Source: REEB481 sp041170785
Lineage (GTDB): Bacteria; Bacteroidota; Bacteroidia; NS11-12g; UBA955
DNA: 5,262 nt
Direction of reading: 5' to 3'
Assembly: GCA_041170785.1 (NCBI GenBank)
Contig: JBEDND010000094.1
Location: 1 to 5,262 of the forward strand
The notes under the pieces are model-generated. The model did not search any database and was not told where the DNA came from. It was given only the letters and a program-made list of their open reading frames with translations. Shown here one piece after another: positions 5,042 to 5,262 of this stretch. The position numbers were made by a program, and so were the translations under genes. The first letter of the stretch is position 1, and each line of letters starts with the position of its first letter.

Positions 5042-5262
5042 ATGCTACATGAAATAACTGATTCGAATTTTGAAGAACTGGTACTGAATGCTGAATCTGC
5101 GGTATTGTGATCATTTGGTGCTGCATGGAACGCTCCCAGTAAAAACCTGTATCCAACGCTGGAACGTATTGGCGATAAGTTTGCAAGTACATTGAAGATT
5201 GGGGAAAGTAGCTATCGCAGCTGCTCCGGAAACAAAAGAAAAGTATAGTGTTCGGGCTATTC
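5042..5262 (+). pseudogene. degenerate thioredoxin-like gene (3' end outside window)
   Basis: Translation from the ATG at 5042 gives MLHEITDSNFEELVLNAESA, then VL, a TGA stop (5108-5110), and in the same frame SFGAAWNAPSKNLYPTLE. At GGGG (5201-5204) the frame must shift: removing one G gives KVAIAAAPETKEKYSVRAI up to the window edge. The repaired product aligns ungapped to the upstream thioredoxin over 73 positions with 28 identities by hand count. WCGPC has become WNAPS, so both redox cysteines are lost, and the buried Asp is Ser. The copy is therefore non-catalytic even if the lesions were repaired. The start region is also conserved at DNA level (GAAATAAC.GATTCGAA). It sits 76 bases past the terminator with no clear promoter. 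It may be a decaying tandem paralog, or a live Cys-less thioredoxin-fold protein carrying sequencing errors near a contig end. Confidence 0.8.

Noticed and set aside
5108..5110. The TGA in the second thioredoxin-like frame as a selenocysteine codon or a reassigned stop.
   Set aside because: It aligns to V23 and not to an active-site cysteine, no SECIS-like hairpin is evident after it, and TGA ends purN, the exporter and trxA in this window.
1..5262. The idea that the genes form one novel system, such as a defence or redox-metal island.
   Set aside because: Gene functions are ordinary, orientations are mixed, and no mobile, nuclease-effector or toxin-antitoxin gene is present.

Overview
The window looks like chromosomal DNA of a Bacteroidota (Bacteroidetes) bacterium with moderate GC. 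The evidence is two families that I know mainly from that phylum (a DUF4837-type protein and a TIGR02757/DUF2400 protein), a Bacteroidota-style PurN, weak Shine-Dalgarno sites, and TAnnTTTG promoter elements of the Bacteroidota -7 type in front of several genes. The lineage below phylum cannot be read from the sequence.

Layout. Bases 3-584 (+) are the C-terminal part of a DUF4837-like protein. Its stop overlaps the start of purN (581-1141, +), a purine-biosynthesis formyltransferase. After a 39-base gap that holds a near-perfect -7 element comes a complete PLP-dependent cystathionine gamma-synthase/gamma-lyase family gene (1181-2326, +). A 359-base gene-free stretch (2327-2685) follows. It carries two tandem 28-base repeats, each with a 16-base operator-like dyad, 32 bases apart. 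Next is a TIGR02757/DUF2400 gene (2686-3462, +), which converges on a CDF-family metal exporter (3552-4469, -); an 89-base gap between them contains a hairpin with a REP-like core. The exporter is divergent from a canonical thioredoxin gene (4583-4903, +), which ends in a strong intrinsic terminator (4926-4965). After it, and running off the window, is a decayed second thioredoxin-like gene (5042-5262) with an in-frame TGA, a frameshift and both active-site cysteines replaced.

Functionally this is mostly housekeeping: purine synthesis, sulfur amino-acid metabolism, divalent-metal efflux and disulfide reduction. Apart from the DUF4837-purN pair the genes appear to be separate transcription units, and I see no evidence that they form one system. 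The parts worth a second look are the decayed thioredoxin copy, the orphan tandem operator-like repeats with no adjacent regulator gene, the apparently leaderless start of the PLP-enzyme gene, and an endonuclease III-like motif in the DUF2400 protein. I found no CRISPR array, tRNA, rRNA, insertion sequence or phage gene.
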